This document shows positions 1-6,087 of a stretch of DNA of 20,175 nucleotides, piece by piece. Source of the DNA: a virus; IMG/VR virus record IMGVR_UViG_3300037585_000132, positions 1-20,175 of that record, one strand, 5' to 3'. The notes under the pieces were generated by a model. The model was given only the letters and a program-made list of their open reading frames with translations. It did not search any database and was not told where the DNA came from. Position 1 is the first letter of the stretch; every line of letters begins with the position of its first letter. Made by a program: the position numbers and the translations under genes.

Positions 1-30
1 ACACAGATATTCCGTAACGGAAAAAAATAA
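1..30 (+). CDS. 3' end of an upstream late gene (partial)
   Basis: Frame 1 is open from the window edge and ends TAA at 28-30, giving the tail ...TQIFRNGKK. The stop overlaps the next ATG at 30 in a TAATG arrangement, which is the usual junction in this operon. Only nine residues are visible, so no function can be given. Confidence 0.5.
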   Translation, partial: TQIFRNGKK

Positions 31-266
31 TGTCTGATAACAGTTTTGAACTGATAAACGAATACAAAGAACAAGTTCGTATATTAAAGCAAGAAGTAGC
101 TGAATTACAAGACGCAGGTAAGTCTAAGGATGCAGCTAATAAAAGATGTTTACAAAAATTAGAACATGCTAATAAAGATTTAGAAGACGCACAAGAAAAA
201 ATAAAAAAAATGGAGGAAAAAAATGATCAGAAAGATAAAGGAAAAGATCAAGAATCTTTGGGATAA
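30..266 (+). CDS. Small charged coiled-coil protein, unknown function
   Basis: A 78-residue protein, almost entirely helical and charged (Lys/Glu/Gln), with heptad-like spacing from about residue 10 to 65 and a Lys/Asp-rich tail. There is no signal peptide, membrane segment or cysteine pair. It is coupled to the upstream gene by a TAATG overlap and its 3' end contains the ribosome site and start of the next small gene at 223. A short coiled-coil protein in a late operon could be a scaffold or assembly helper, but nothing in the sequence establishes this and I do not recognise the family. Confidence 0.7.
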   Translation: MSDNSFELINEYKEQVRILKQEVAELQDAGKSKDAANKRCLQKLEHANKDLEDAQEKIKKMEEKNDQKDKGKDQESLG

Positions 267-303
267 ATTTGTTGTCTGGCTATTTTCAGGTTACGATAAG
301 TGA
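223..303 (+). CDS. 26-residue amphipathic membrane-associated microprotein
   Basis: An ATG at 223 follows a strong ribosome site (GGAGG at 212-216, six bases before the start) lying inside the end of the preceding gene. The product begins MIRKIKEKIKNLWDK, a strongly basic amphipathic helix, followed by a short hydrophobic stretch VVWLF and a polar end. The stop TGA at 301-303 overlaps the GTG start of the next gene at 300. The ribosome site and both overlaps argue for translation despite the length. The shape resembles small membrane-active phage peptides, which is only a structural analogy. Function unknown. Confidence 0.55.
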   Translation: MIRKIKEKIKNLWDKFVVWLFSGYDK

Positions 304-524
304 AATTTGGGCTAGTTCTTTTTTTATGCTCATTTGTAGCAGAAGAATGTTTGCCGCCCCATTATTTTCATGCACAATTTCAAGATGAATATACTTGTTT
401 AATGATGGGTTATGAACAATCTATTTTAAAAATGGAAGAAATAGGTAGAGAAGAAATTAATAAACATAGTATGTATATAAAATTTGTATGTGCTGAAATA
501 AAACCATCAGAAGAAGATACTTAA
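300..524 (+). CDS. Small exported cysteine-containing protein
   Basis: A 74-residue product from a GTG start that overlaps the preceding TGA (GTGA). Residues 4-14 are hydrophobic (GLVLFLCSFVA), consistent with a short signal sequence or anchor; C10 and C17 lie near it but neither sits in a good lipobox. The mature part has C33 and C64 flanking a charged helix. It resembles the product of 1712-1927: an aromatic/acidic run before a Cys-Leu, a Tyr five or six residues later, and a basic/hydrophobic strand ending in Cys. A disulfide in the periplasm is plausible. No family recognised. Confidence 0.65.
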   Translation: MKFGLVLFLCSFVAEECLPPHYFHAQFQDEYTCLMMGYEQSILKMEEIGREEINKHSMYIKFVCAEIKPSEEDT

Positions 525-526
525 TT

Positions 527-1201
527 ATGAGAACCCTCGCAATATTATTTATGTTATTATTTACATCCTTTGCACATGCAGGAAGCACCCAATCAAATGT
601 ATCTGGGTCTAACACTGCTATTGAAGGGGGATATACATCAAGTGCTACAACAACTTATCAGTCTGGTTCTAGCTCAAATAGTACTACGAGTAACACAACA
701 AATTCTAATGTAAGGTCATCACCTCCATCAGCATCAGCACCATCTTATAATTCTATGACACAAGATGTTTGTAGTACAGGTGCTTCAATGGGAATACAGA
801 CTTTTGGAATAGGTGTTAGTGGTGGAAAACATTTTATAGATAAAAATTGTGAAAGATTAAAACTAGCTAGAATACTTAATGACTTTGGTATGAAGGTAGC
901 AGCAGTAGCAATACTATGTCAAGATGAAAGAGTATTTGAATCTATGATTCAAGCAGGTACTCCCTGTCCTATTGATGGTAAAATTGGTAAAGAAGCTGAA
1001 GCTCTTTGGTCTAAATATGATAATGAAAGACCAGACTATGACATATATGTTAAACGTATGAAACAAAGAGAAAAGAAGGAAAAAGAATTAGAAAAAATTA
1101 GACTTAAAGAAGAAGCTAAAATGACTAAAGAATTTGATAAGGTAGATAAAGAAATTAAAATAGAAAAACTAAAACCTATAGACTGGGAATCACCTAAATA
1201 A
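527..1201 (+). CDS. Exported Ser/Thr/Asn-rich protein with a basic helical C-terminus
   Basis: A 224-residue protein with a clear Sec signal peptide: MRTLAILFMLLFTSFAHA with a likely cut after AHA at residue 18. Residues 19-75 are a low-complexity Ser/Thr/Asn/Gly linker. Residues about 80-170 form a globular part with four cysteines (in VCSTG, NCERL, LCQDE, PCPID), which suits an oxidised periplasmic fold. Residues about 175-224 are a Lys/Glu-rich helix. It starts two bases after the preceding stop and its TAA overlaps the next ATG at 1201. A signal peptide on a phage late gene implies action at the host envelope (lysis, exclusion or assembly), but the family is unknown to me. Confidence 0.75.
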   Translation: MRTLAILFMLLFTSFAHAGSTQSNVSGSNTAIEGGYTSSATTTYQSGSSSNSTTSNTTNSNVRSSPPSASAPSYNSMTQDVCSTGASMGIQTFGIGVSGGKHFIDKNCERLKLARILNDFGMKVAAVAILCQDERVFESMIQAGTPCPIDGKIGKEAEALWSKYDNERPDYDIYVKRMKQREKKEKELEKIRLKEEAKMTKEFDKVDKEIKIEKLKPIDWESPK

Positions 1202-1329
1202 TGCCAAAACCAGTAAGAAAATGGGTAGTAAAATTAAGAATGTGGTGGGCAGATATTAGAGGACATCATGGTAAACGTTGGGACTATGAACCTGGTGATT
1301 ACTATATGGGTCGTAAAAGAAGAAAATGA
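1201..1329 (+). CDS. Small basic Trp-rich protein (42 residues)
   Basis: The ATG at 1201 shares a base with the preceding TAA, and the TGA at 1327-1329 overlaps the next ATG at 1326. The product starts MPKPVRKWVVKLRMWWADIR and ends GRKRRK; it is strongly basic with four tryptophans and no membrane-spanning length. It exactly fills the space between two well-supported genes, and both junctions are overlap-coupled, so I accept it as a gene. Function unknown. Confidence 0.65.
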   Translation: MPKPVRKWVVKLRMWWADIRGHHGKRWDYEPGDYYMGRKRRK

Positions 1330-1712
1330 AAATAAGCGAGAATACGGCAGTATCTATGCCGATGAAAAATTTAATTAGTATTATTGCTGCTGTTGCAGTA
1401 GGAGTATGGGCATACTTTGGTATAGTAGAAACTTTAAATAAACATAGTACAACTCTAGAGTTAATGCAAAAAGATTTAGAAGCTAACTCAGAATTTAGAA
1501 TTAAATACCCACGTGGAGAACTTGGTCAGTCATCTGGGGAGGCGGAGCTCTTTATGTTGGTGGAACATATGGCAGGGTTAATAGAGTCTATGGATGAAGA
1601 GTTAAAAGGTATGAGAAATAATAAAATTAATATAGATTTTTTAAAAGAACAAGTATCAAAATTACAAGCTGATGTAGAAAAAATAATTAGAAATGGCAAT
1701 GGAGAACACTAA
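1326..1712 (+). CDS. Single-pass membrane protein with a coiled-coil domain
   Basis: A 128-residue product. Residues about 15-35 (LISIIAAVAVGVWAYFGIV) form one membrane helix near the N-terminus. The rest is polar with heptad-like helices at about 38-60 and 95-122. This N-in/C-out layout with a coiled coil outside the membrane is shared with the product of 3627-3908. It resembles the arrangement of inner-membrane spanins or small phage membrane anchors, but no lipoprotein partner with a convincing lipobox is seen beside it. Coupled by ATGA to the gene before and TAATG to the one after. Holin/spanin assignment is speculative. Confidence 0.7.
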   Translation: MKISENTAVSMPMKNLISIIAAVAVGVWAYFGIVETLNKHSTTLELMQKDLEANSEFRIKYPRGELGQSSGEAELFMLVEHMAGLIESMDEELKGMRNNKINIDFLKEQVSKLQADVEKIIRNGNGEH

Positions 1713-1927
1713 TGATAGAAATGGTATTTGCTTTATTACTCTTACAAGATCATAAAATTATAGAACATCGTTATCATGAGTCATTATCAAAATGTCTTAA
1801 AGCTAAACGTTATGCTATGAAGGACAAAAGTCCTGGTGATAGAGTTGTTTATAAATGCATTCAATCTAAAGCAAACATTGAAGTATATATGGGAGAGAAA
1901 AAAATACTCTCTTTAATATTAGAATGA
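1712..1927 (+). CDS. Small exported cysteine-pair protein, possible paralogue of the 300-524 product
   Basis: A 71-residue protein with a short hydrophobic start (MIEMVFALLLL) that may be a signal segment or anchor, followed by C28 and C49 in SKCLKAKRY and VYKCIQ. The same pattern (aromatic/acidic run, Cys-Leu, Tyr, strand ending in Cys) occurs in the 300-524 product. It starts in a TAATG overlap with the preceding gene and its TGA overlaps the ATG at 1924. Function unknown; a disulfide-stabilised periplasmic mini-protein is the reading I would test. Confidence 0.65.
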   Translation: MIEMVFALLLLQDHKIIEHRYHESLSKCLKAKRYAMKDKSPGDRVVYKCIQSKANIEVYMGEKKILSLILE

Positions 1928-2037
1928 TTTGGTTAATTATATTTATAGGAGTTATGGCTTATGCGGTTTATCGTATTAACACTTTTGCTGATGACGTTAA
2001 TCCATACAACTTCAGCAGAAGAAATAACGACAGGTAA
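1924..2037 (+). CDS. Possible 37-residue single-pass membrane protein
   Basis: The ATG at 1924 overlaps the previous TGA (ATGA). Residues 2-16 are hydrophobic (IWLIIFIGVMAYAVY), then the product turns polar and ends YNFSRRNNDR. Its last 77 bases overlap the signal peptide of the exported protein starting at 1961 in another frame, and it has no strong ribosome site of its own. The GGAG at 1948-1951 probably serves 1961. The membrane-type composition and coupled start favour a real gene; the long overlap counts against it. Confidence 0.4.
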   Translation: MIWLIIFIGVMAYAVYRINTFADDVNPYNFSRRNNDR

Positions 2038-3634
2038 TTTATTACCTAATGGTACTGGTTCTGCATCTAATTTGCAATCAGTAGATAATACAATACCAAA
2101 TGTACAATCAAGTTGTTCATCATTTACTTCAGTTAATACTACATGTACAAATTCAAATTGGAACTATCAAGAAGTAGAAATAGGTAGCACATCATCAGGT
2201 ACAGGTACTTTAAACTACACAGGTAATTTAGTAGATGTAACAACAGGTAATGAAACTACTACCCAAGTAATGTTAGATAATGGTATTACTTTAGATTCTA
2301 CAACTGTTGTACAAAATTGTGAATGGTCTGGATCATCACATCAATGTGGTCAAGCACAATCAGGTCGAGATACATTTAAAACAACAGTTAAGATATTAGA
2401 TTCTGATGGTAATGTGTTGTCTGAAATAGACCAAATAAGAAATACAGATTCAGGTTATTATAGTAATGCAGACAAGTATACAGATCAAGTTATATATAAT
2501 GGCACAGGATCAAATCAATTTGATTGGACTTGGACAGGAATAGATGGTGATTCTACTCCAGTTGATTTAGGTGGACCTAATTTGTTAGGTGCTAAACTAA
2601 CTATGACTTATGATAACACGGTTATAGCAAATGAAATTGTTGAAGAAATAAGTGAAATATTTGAAGAATTACAAGAAGAAATATTTGAAGAATTTACATT
2701 TGAATATATTGAAGAAATGTTTGAAGAGTTTACACTTATAGCACCACCTATGGAAGAAGTTATGGAAGAAGAATTTGAAGAGATGACATTTGAACCCATG
2801 CTTACTTTAATAGAAGAAATGCCAATGGAAGAAGAATTTTTTGAAGAAGAAATGCTTATAGAAGAAATGCCAATGGAAGAAGAAATAACTACATCTTTTT
2901 TTACTATGATGCCACCACCACAAGAAGAGGAAATATATGAGGAAACGGAAGAGATCATCGCAAGTTTCTTACCTATGGTTCTTAAAGAAGAGGAGACATT
3001 TACAGAAGAAGAAGAATTTGTCGAAGAAGAACCAGTAATGGAAGAAGAAATTGTACAAGAAAAACCATCAAGATTTACAGCTGCACCTAAAGAAAAAGAA
3101 AAAGAAGAAGTAATAGAGGAAGAAACTGTAGAAGAGGAGCCAAAACAAATAGCACAAAAACCAAATGAAGAAAAAGAAACAATTAAAGAAGAAAAACCCA
3201 CTAGCGAAACTTCTAAAAAGTCCGCAGTTCCAACAAAAAAAATTACCAAACAAAAGAAAGTACAGTCGAAAGGAAATAAAACAACAAATGTTAAGTCACA
3301 GTCAAGACTTGTAAATTTAGAAAAAGTTATGGATAAAGTAGATAAAGATATAAAAGATATATCAAAAAATTTACAGATAAAAAATATAATTAAGATAGGT
3401 GCTATGACTAATGATCAAGCATCTCTTGATATTTATGATGTACCCTTTTATAAAAGTGAAGATATTTATTTAGATCAATTACAAATACAAGATTTAAGAC
3501 AAGTATATGCTGATACTACTCTAAATAATTATATAGCAAATGATCCTGTATTTATTATGCAGGATAAATTAAATAAAATAAATATAGAAAAACAAAGAAT
3601 ATTAATAGAACTGGAGCAATTAAAAAATGGATAA
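1961..3634 (+). CDS. Exported protein with a beta-rich N-domain, long Glu-rich tract and Lys-rich/coiled C-terminus
   Basis: A 557-residue product with a Sec signal peptide (MRFIVLTLLLMTLIHTTSA, cut near residue 19) and GGAG nine bases before the start. Residues about 20-225 are Thr/Ser/Gly/Asn-rich, look all-beta, and hold four cysteines (52, 62, 120, 129); a jelly-roll or lectin-like domain is possible but unproven. Residues about 226-415 are extremely acidic, full of EE/EEE and Met/Phe/Pro, with a 27-base direct repeat at 2810-2836 and 2858-2884. A Lys-rich patch follows at about 419-445, then a helical end with likely coiled coil. It overlaps the next gene by eight bases. Secretion plus strong charge segregation suggests an extended periplasmic or surface protein. 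I do not recognise the family. Confidence 0.8.
   Translation: MRFIVLTLLLMTLIHTTSAEEITTGNLLPNGTGSASNLQSVDNTIPNVQSSCSSFTSVNTTCTNSNWNYQEVEIGSTSSGTGTLNYTGNLVDVTTGNETTTQVMLDNGITLDSTTVVQNCEWSGSSHQCGQAQSGRDTFKTTVKILDSDGNVLSEIDQIRNTDSGYYSNADKYTDQVIYNGTGSNQFDWTWTGIDGDSTPVDLGGPNLLGAKLTMTYDNTVIANEIVEEISEIFEELQEEIFEEFTFEYIEEMFEEFTLIAPPMEEVMEEEFEEMTFEPMLTLIEEMPMEEEFFEEEMLIEEMPMEEEITTSFFTMMPPPQEEEIYEETEEIIASFLPMVLKEEETFTEEEEFVEEEPVMEEEIVQEKPSRFTAAPKEKEKEEVIEEETVEEEPKQIAQKPNEEKETIKEEKPTSETSKKSAVPTKKITKQKKVQSKGNKTTNVKSQSRLVNLEKVMDKVDKDIKDISKNLQIKNIIKIGAMTNDQASLDIYDVPFYKSEDIYLDQLQIQDLRQVYADTTLNNYIANDPVFIMQDKLNKINIEKQRILIELEQLKNG
2810..2884 (+). repeat. 27-base direct repeat pair inside the Glu-rich tract
   Basis: Identical 27-base copies at 2810-2836 and 2858-2884 are offset by 48 bases (16 codons), so the frame is kept. 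Each encodes IEEMPMEEE. The surrounding tract (about 2630-3200) has many degenerate gaagaa-rich units, consistent with growth by slippage or unequal recombination. Confidence 0.8.
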
Positions 3635-3908
3635 AATAAAAAATCAATTAGCTGGTGTTGCAGCTTTACTAGGTGTCATTGCCGCAATAGGTGGTGGATT
3701 TGTTAAGTATGGTGAAGTTATGACTAAACTTGACTCAATAGAAACTGTTGATTACTCAGCACAGATAGCTGTATTAGAAGAAAAAGTTGATGCTTTAAGT
3801 GGAGATCATGGTCATACAAAAATGTTAGTTAATGAAAAGGAAATACAATTACTTAAAGTGCAGATAGAAGAAATTAAAGTTAAATCTTCTAACCCTCTAG
3901 CAAATTAA
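3627..3908 (+). CDS. Small single-pass membrane protein with coiled coil, holin/spanin-like layout
   Basis: A 93-residue product. Residues about 8-28 form a Gly/Ala-rich membrane helix (LAGVAALLGVIAAIGGGFV), followed by two short coiled-coil stretches at about 44-58 and 68-86. It overlaps the preceding secreted-protein gene by eight bases and ends in a TAATG junction with the next gene. The layout matches the 1326-1712 product, suggesting related anchors serving the two exported proteins. A holin-type role is possible because an endolysin lies downstream in the same operon, but nothing proves this. Confidence 0.7.
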   Translation: MDKIKNQLAGVAALLGVIAAIGGGFVKYGEVMTKLDSIETVDYSAQIAVLEEKVDALSGDHGHTKMLVNEKEIQLLKVQIEEIKVKSSNPLAN

Positions 3909-4561
3909 TGTATTTAAATGCTAATGTACCTCCTATAGAATGCTTTGTAAGGGGTAATTATTTAAGAGATCAAAAAGATTCTCACGATAAATACTTTGAG
4001 TGTGTAATATTTGGTTTTAGTTCTATACCTAAACAAGTTCCTTTGTTTCATTACATGATGACAGATGGTGGTATATGGTGGAGAGCACCTATATCTGCAT
4101 TTTGTAAAAAACCAGATGTAAAAGAATTACCTTTAAATGAATTAATGTTATGGGATTCATTTAGTTATAATGTAAGTGTTACAAAATTTTATCAATTAGA
4201 TGGTTGTAAAATGATATACACATCTAGAAGAAAAAAACAAGTTGAAGGTAAATACTTATTTACTATTGACTGGTGTGCTGGTGATTATAATGAATTAGAT
4301 TTTGGTTATGCAGAAAAACCAGATCAACATAAATGTGGACATGTAATAGAATTAGATGATGGTAACTATGCAATTCAACCCAACAATAGACTAAGGATAT
4401 TTGATCCTTCTATGGCAGCTGACCCCAGCAAACCTCTTATCCATAGATTAGTTAATACTAGAATCTGGTCCGTAGAAGATACTTCTAAATGGATTACAGA
4501 TGAAGTACAGGAAGGAAGCTATGATTATGAATATAAGGAGATAAAAGATGGCAGTAAATAA
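3908..4561 (+). CDS. Conserved-looking late protein of unknown function (217 residues)
   Basis: A 217-residue soluble protein with no signal peptide or membrane segment, rich in Tyr, Trp and Asp. Stretches such as ECFVRGNYLRD, GGIWWRAPISAFC, LPLNELMLWDSFSY and FTIDWCAGDYNELDFGY look like a compact, well-conserved fold. It starts in a TAATG overlap with the membrane-protein gene and ends inside the next small basic gene (overlap 4548-4561). It sits between envelope-directed proteins and a cluster of basic proteins in the late operon, so a virion or assembly role is plausible. I cannot name the family. Confidence 0.75.
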   Translation: MYLNANVPPIECFVRGNYLRDQKDSHDKYFECVIFGFSSIPKQVPLFHYMMTDGGIWWRAPISAFCKKPDVKELPLNELMLWDSFSYNVSVTKFYQLDGCKMIYTSRRKKQVEGKYLFTIDWCAGDYNELDFGYAEKPDQHKCGHVIELDDGNYAIQPNNRLRIFDPSMAADPSKPLIHRLVNTRIWSVEDTSKWITDEVQEGSYDYEYKEIKDGSK

Positions 4562-4715
4562 AGCAGGAAACTATACAAAACCTGGAATGAGAAAAAGAAT
4601 CTTTAGTAGAATTAAAGCACAGGCTTCTCATGGCACAGGTGCTGGCAAATGGTCAGCAAGAAAAGCACAGGCACTGGCTAAAGCATATAAAAAAGCTGGT
4701 GGAGGATATAAGTAA
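4548..4715 (+). CDS. Small basic protein, marine-phage type (55 residues)
   Basis: The ATG at 4548 follows a good ribosome site (AGGAG at 4536-4540). The product begins MAVNKAGNYTKPGMRKRIF, contains GAGKWSARKAQALAKAYKKA and ends GGGYK. It is strongly basic with almost no acidic residues. Proteins of this pattern (TKP..R...F.RIK, WSARKAQ, KKAGGGY) are familiar to me from marine phage genomes; I recall them as uncharacterised. The gene overlaps the preceding one by 14 bases and shares a base with the next start (TAATG). Nucleic-acid binding is an inference from charge alone. Confidence 0.75.
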   Translation: MAVNKAGNYTKPGMRKRIFSRIKAQASHGTGAGKWSARKAQALAKAYKKAGGGYK

Positions 4716-4831
4716 TGATAAATTTTATTAAAAAAATATTAGGAATAGATGTTATAGAATATAATATTAGATTATTACAAAGAAAAAATTATTGGAAGGA
4801 AAAATATGGCACTAACAAAAAGTCAACGTAG
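4715..4831 (+). CDS. Small basic protein (38 residues), unknown
   Basis: The ATG at 4715 shares a base with the preceding TAA. The product begins MINFIKKILGIDVIEYNIRLL and ends in a basic tail (KYGTNKKST). It overlaps the next gene by 26 bases. An amphipathic helix followed by a Trp/Lys segment is a common small-phage-protein pattern. Coupling and lack of any alternative gene in 4716-4805 support it. Function unknown. Confidence 0.5.
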   Translation: MINFIKKILGIDVIEYNIRLLQRKNYWKEKYGTNKKST

Positions 4832-5054
4832 TTTAAAAGCATGGGGAAAACAAAAATGGAGAACCAAATCTGGCAAAAAATCTTCGGTGACTGGAGAAAG
4901 ATATTTACCAGAGAAAGCTATCAAGAGCTTATCATCTGCGGAGTATGCGGCAACGACAAAAGCAAAACGCCAAGGAACAAAGAAGGGCAAACAGTTTGTG
5001 AAACAACCGAAAGGGATTGCAAAAAAAGTAAAACAATATAGGAGATTTAGTTAA
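4806..5054 (+). CDS. Basic protein resembling the DUF5872 family
   Basis: An 82-residue product beginning MALTKSQRSLKAWGKQKWR, then TKSGKKSS, GERYLPEKAIKSLSSAEYAATT and a Lys-rich C-terminus with KQFVKQPKGIAKKVKQYR. From memory this pattern matches Pfam DUF5872, a small uncharacterised domain common in marine phages and some giant viruses; no search was run. A ribosome site (GGAAGGA) lies just upstream. About a third of residues are Lys or Arg, so DNA or RNA contact is likely. The gene shares a base with the next start at 5054. A second frame open inside it (4841-5041) has biased composition and is not a gene. Confidence 0.8.
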   Translation: MALTKSQRSLKAWGKQKWRTKSGKKSSVTGERYLPEKAIKSLSSAEYAATTKAKRQGTKKGKQFVKQPKGIAKKVKQYRRFS

Positions 5055-5182
5055 TGTACGGAATGAAAAAAACTAATATGAAAAAGAAACCAACTGCTAC
5101 GAAGAAAAAATATAAAGGATTTTCTAAATTACCAGAAGGTGTTCAAAAAAAAATAAACAAAAAACTAGCAAAGAAAGTATAA
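5054..5182 (+). CDS. Small Lys-rich protein (42 residues)
   Basis: The ATG at 5054 overlaps the preceding TAA and follows GGAG at 5041-5044. The product has the pattern MYGMKKTNMKKKP...KYKGFSKLPEGVQKKINKKLAKKV. The C-terminal half (FSKLPE.VQ.KI.KKLAKK) looks conserved and recurs, as I remember it, in marine phage late operons as an uncharacterised protein. It ends in a TAATG overlap with 5182. Strong positive charge and position among similar genes suggest packaging or nucleic-acid binding; unproven. Confidence 0.7.
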   Translation: MYGMKKTNMKKKPTATKKKYKGFSKLPEGVQKKINKKLAKKV

Positions 5183-5433
5183 TGGCAAAGACAGCAGCAT
5201 GGCAACGTAAAGAAGGTAAAAACCCCTCTGGTGGTTTAAATGCTAAAGGTCGTGCATCATACAATCGTGCAACTGGAGGCAATTTAAAAGCACCTAGTAA
5301 AAAAGTTGGTAATCCTAGACGAGCTAGTTTTTGTGCTCGTATGAGAGGAATGAAAAAAAAATTAACTTCTAAAAAAACTGCTAATGACCCTAATTCAAGA
5401 ATTAATAAAGCACTTCGTGCTTGGAATTGTTAG
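5182..5433 (+). CDS. Basic conserved phage protein (DUF6321-like)
   Basis: An 83-residue product with the conserved pattern AWQRKEGKNPSGGLNAKGR, GGNLKAP, RRASFCARMRGM and a final SRINKALRAWNC. I recall this signature as Pfam DUF6321, widespread in marine phages and of unknown function; not checked by search. Two cysteines (in SFCARM and the last residue) are part of the pattern. It is coupled by TAATG to the gene before and its 3' end overlaps the start region of the endolysin gene. It is the last member of the basic-protein run and likely co-expressed with virion genes. Confidence 0.8.
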   Translation: MAKTAAWQRKEGKNPSGGLNAKGRASYNRATGGNLKAPSKKVGNPRRASFCARMRGMKKKLTSKKTANDPNSRINKALRAWNC

Positions 5434-5986
5434 CTTAATATTATTACACGGAACTATGGATCAATATGGAAAACATAGAGATTTCTTACAAAAAATAAGA
5501 AATGTTAAATCTGAATATAGCCAAGAATCATTTGAGGCTAATGTTCCTGATGATTTTATTTTAACAATAGCTACAGCTGAAACAGGCAACTTTAATTTTA
5601 AAAATGCTGATACTGCTAAAAGAGCAAATAATTTTTTTGGAATGCAGGCTATTGGTGATGAATCATTTATATTATCCCAAGACCCAAATAAAAAAGCTAA
5701 AGTTAGAACATTTAATAGTGCAGAAGATAGTATAAAAGGATTTTTAGAACTTATGAAAACTGGATCTAGTTATCAAGGTATAAGAGAATCAATAGCAAAG
5801 GGAGATAACACAATAAATTATTTTGATTCTTTAGGTGAATACGCAGAAAAAAAAAATTATCCAGAATTTTTAAAAGATATATATATTACTAGAATTTTAG
5901 ATTTTATGAATCCAAAAGATGATACAGGTAAACTAATGTTACCAAATAAAAAACCTATGAAATCTCAAATGAATACCCTAAAATAA
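5384..5986 (+). CDS. Glucosaminidase/muramidase-like endolysin with an N-terminal membrane segment
   Basis: Up to 200 residues. Residues about 58-180 resemble the Bax/FlgJ-type glucosaminidase (lysozyme-like) fold: FILTIATAETGNF with a candidate catalytic E66, then NNFFGMQ (82-88), VRTFNSAEDSIKGFLELM, and YAEKKNYPEFLKDIY near the end. It would cleave peptidoglycan glycan strands during lysis. Residues 11-22 (FVLGIVSLILLH) are hydrophobic, giving a possible signal anchor. The start is uncertain: ATG 5384 and GTG 5417 overlap the preceding gene, while ATG 5456 would remove the hydrophobic segment; none has a strong ribosome site. Last gene before the rightward terminator. Fold assignment is by motif only. 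Confidence 0.75.
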   Translation: MTLIQELIKHFVLGIVSLILLHGTMDQYGKHRDFLQKIRNVKSEYSQESFEANVPDDFILTIATAETGNFNFKNADTAKRANNFFGMQAIGDESFILSQDPNKKAKVRTFNSAEDSIKGFLELMKTGSSYQGIRESIAKGDNTINYFDSLGEYAEKKNYPEFLKDIYITRILDFMNPKDDTGKLMLPNKKPMKSQMNTLK

Positions 5987-6010
5987 AAAGGGGAGCCATA
6001 AAGACTCCCC
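5981..6010 (-). terminator. Rho-independent terminator for the leftward operon
   Basis: Read on the minus strand, a perfect 6-bp GC-rich stem (GGGGAG 6010-6005 with CTCCCC 5995-5990, 9-base loop) is followed by TTTTTATTT. It lies just past the last leftward gene (stop at 6088) and overlaps the end of the rightward endolysin gene by six bases. Read on the plus strand the same hairpin lacks a T-tract, so orientation is clear. Confidence 0.75.
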
Positions 6011-6020
6011 CAGGCAACAG

Positions 6021-6059
6021 AAGACATCTAGAGAACCACCTCTAGGTGTCTTTTTTTTT
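6021..6059 (+). terminator. Strong rho-independent terminator for the rightward operon
   Basis: A 13-bp stem (6021-6033 with 6040-6052, one G-T wobble) closes a 6-base loop AACCAC and runs into nine Ts (6051-6059). It lies 35 bases after the endolysin stop. It lacks a T-tract in the minus direction and so should act mainly on rightward transcripts. The rest of 5987-6087 holds only this pair of hairpins and a short AT-rich spacer. Confidence 0.9.
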
Positions 6060-6087
6060 GGCTAGTATAAACTAACCAAAATTTATA

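Noticed and set aside
2608-3249. Long minus-strand Ser/Ile-rich open frame (213 residues)
   Set aside because: It is the complement of the Glu-rich tract: gaa/gag repeats read as Ser/Phe codons on the other strand. The composition is monotonous and there is no ribosome site or neighbour on that strand.
3068-3253. Second minus-strand frame, Phe-rich, in the same region
   Set aside because: Same cause: antisense of Lys/Glu codons. The product is almost all Phe/Ser/Cys and not protein-like.
4841-5041. Open frame inside the 82-residue basic protein gene
   Set aside because: Shifted frame over a gene with strong family-like sequence and its own ribosome site; no independent support.
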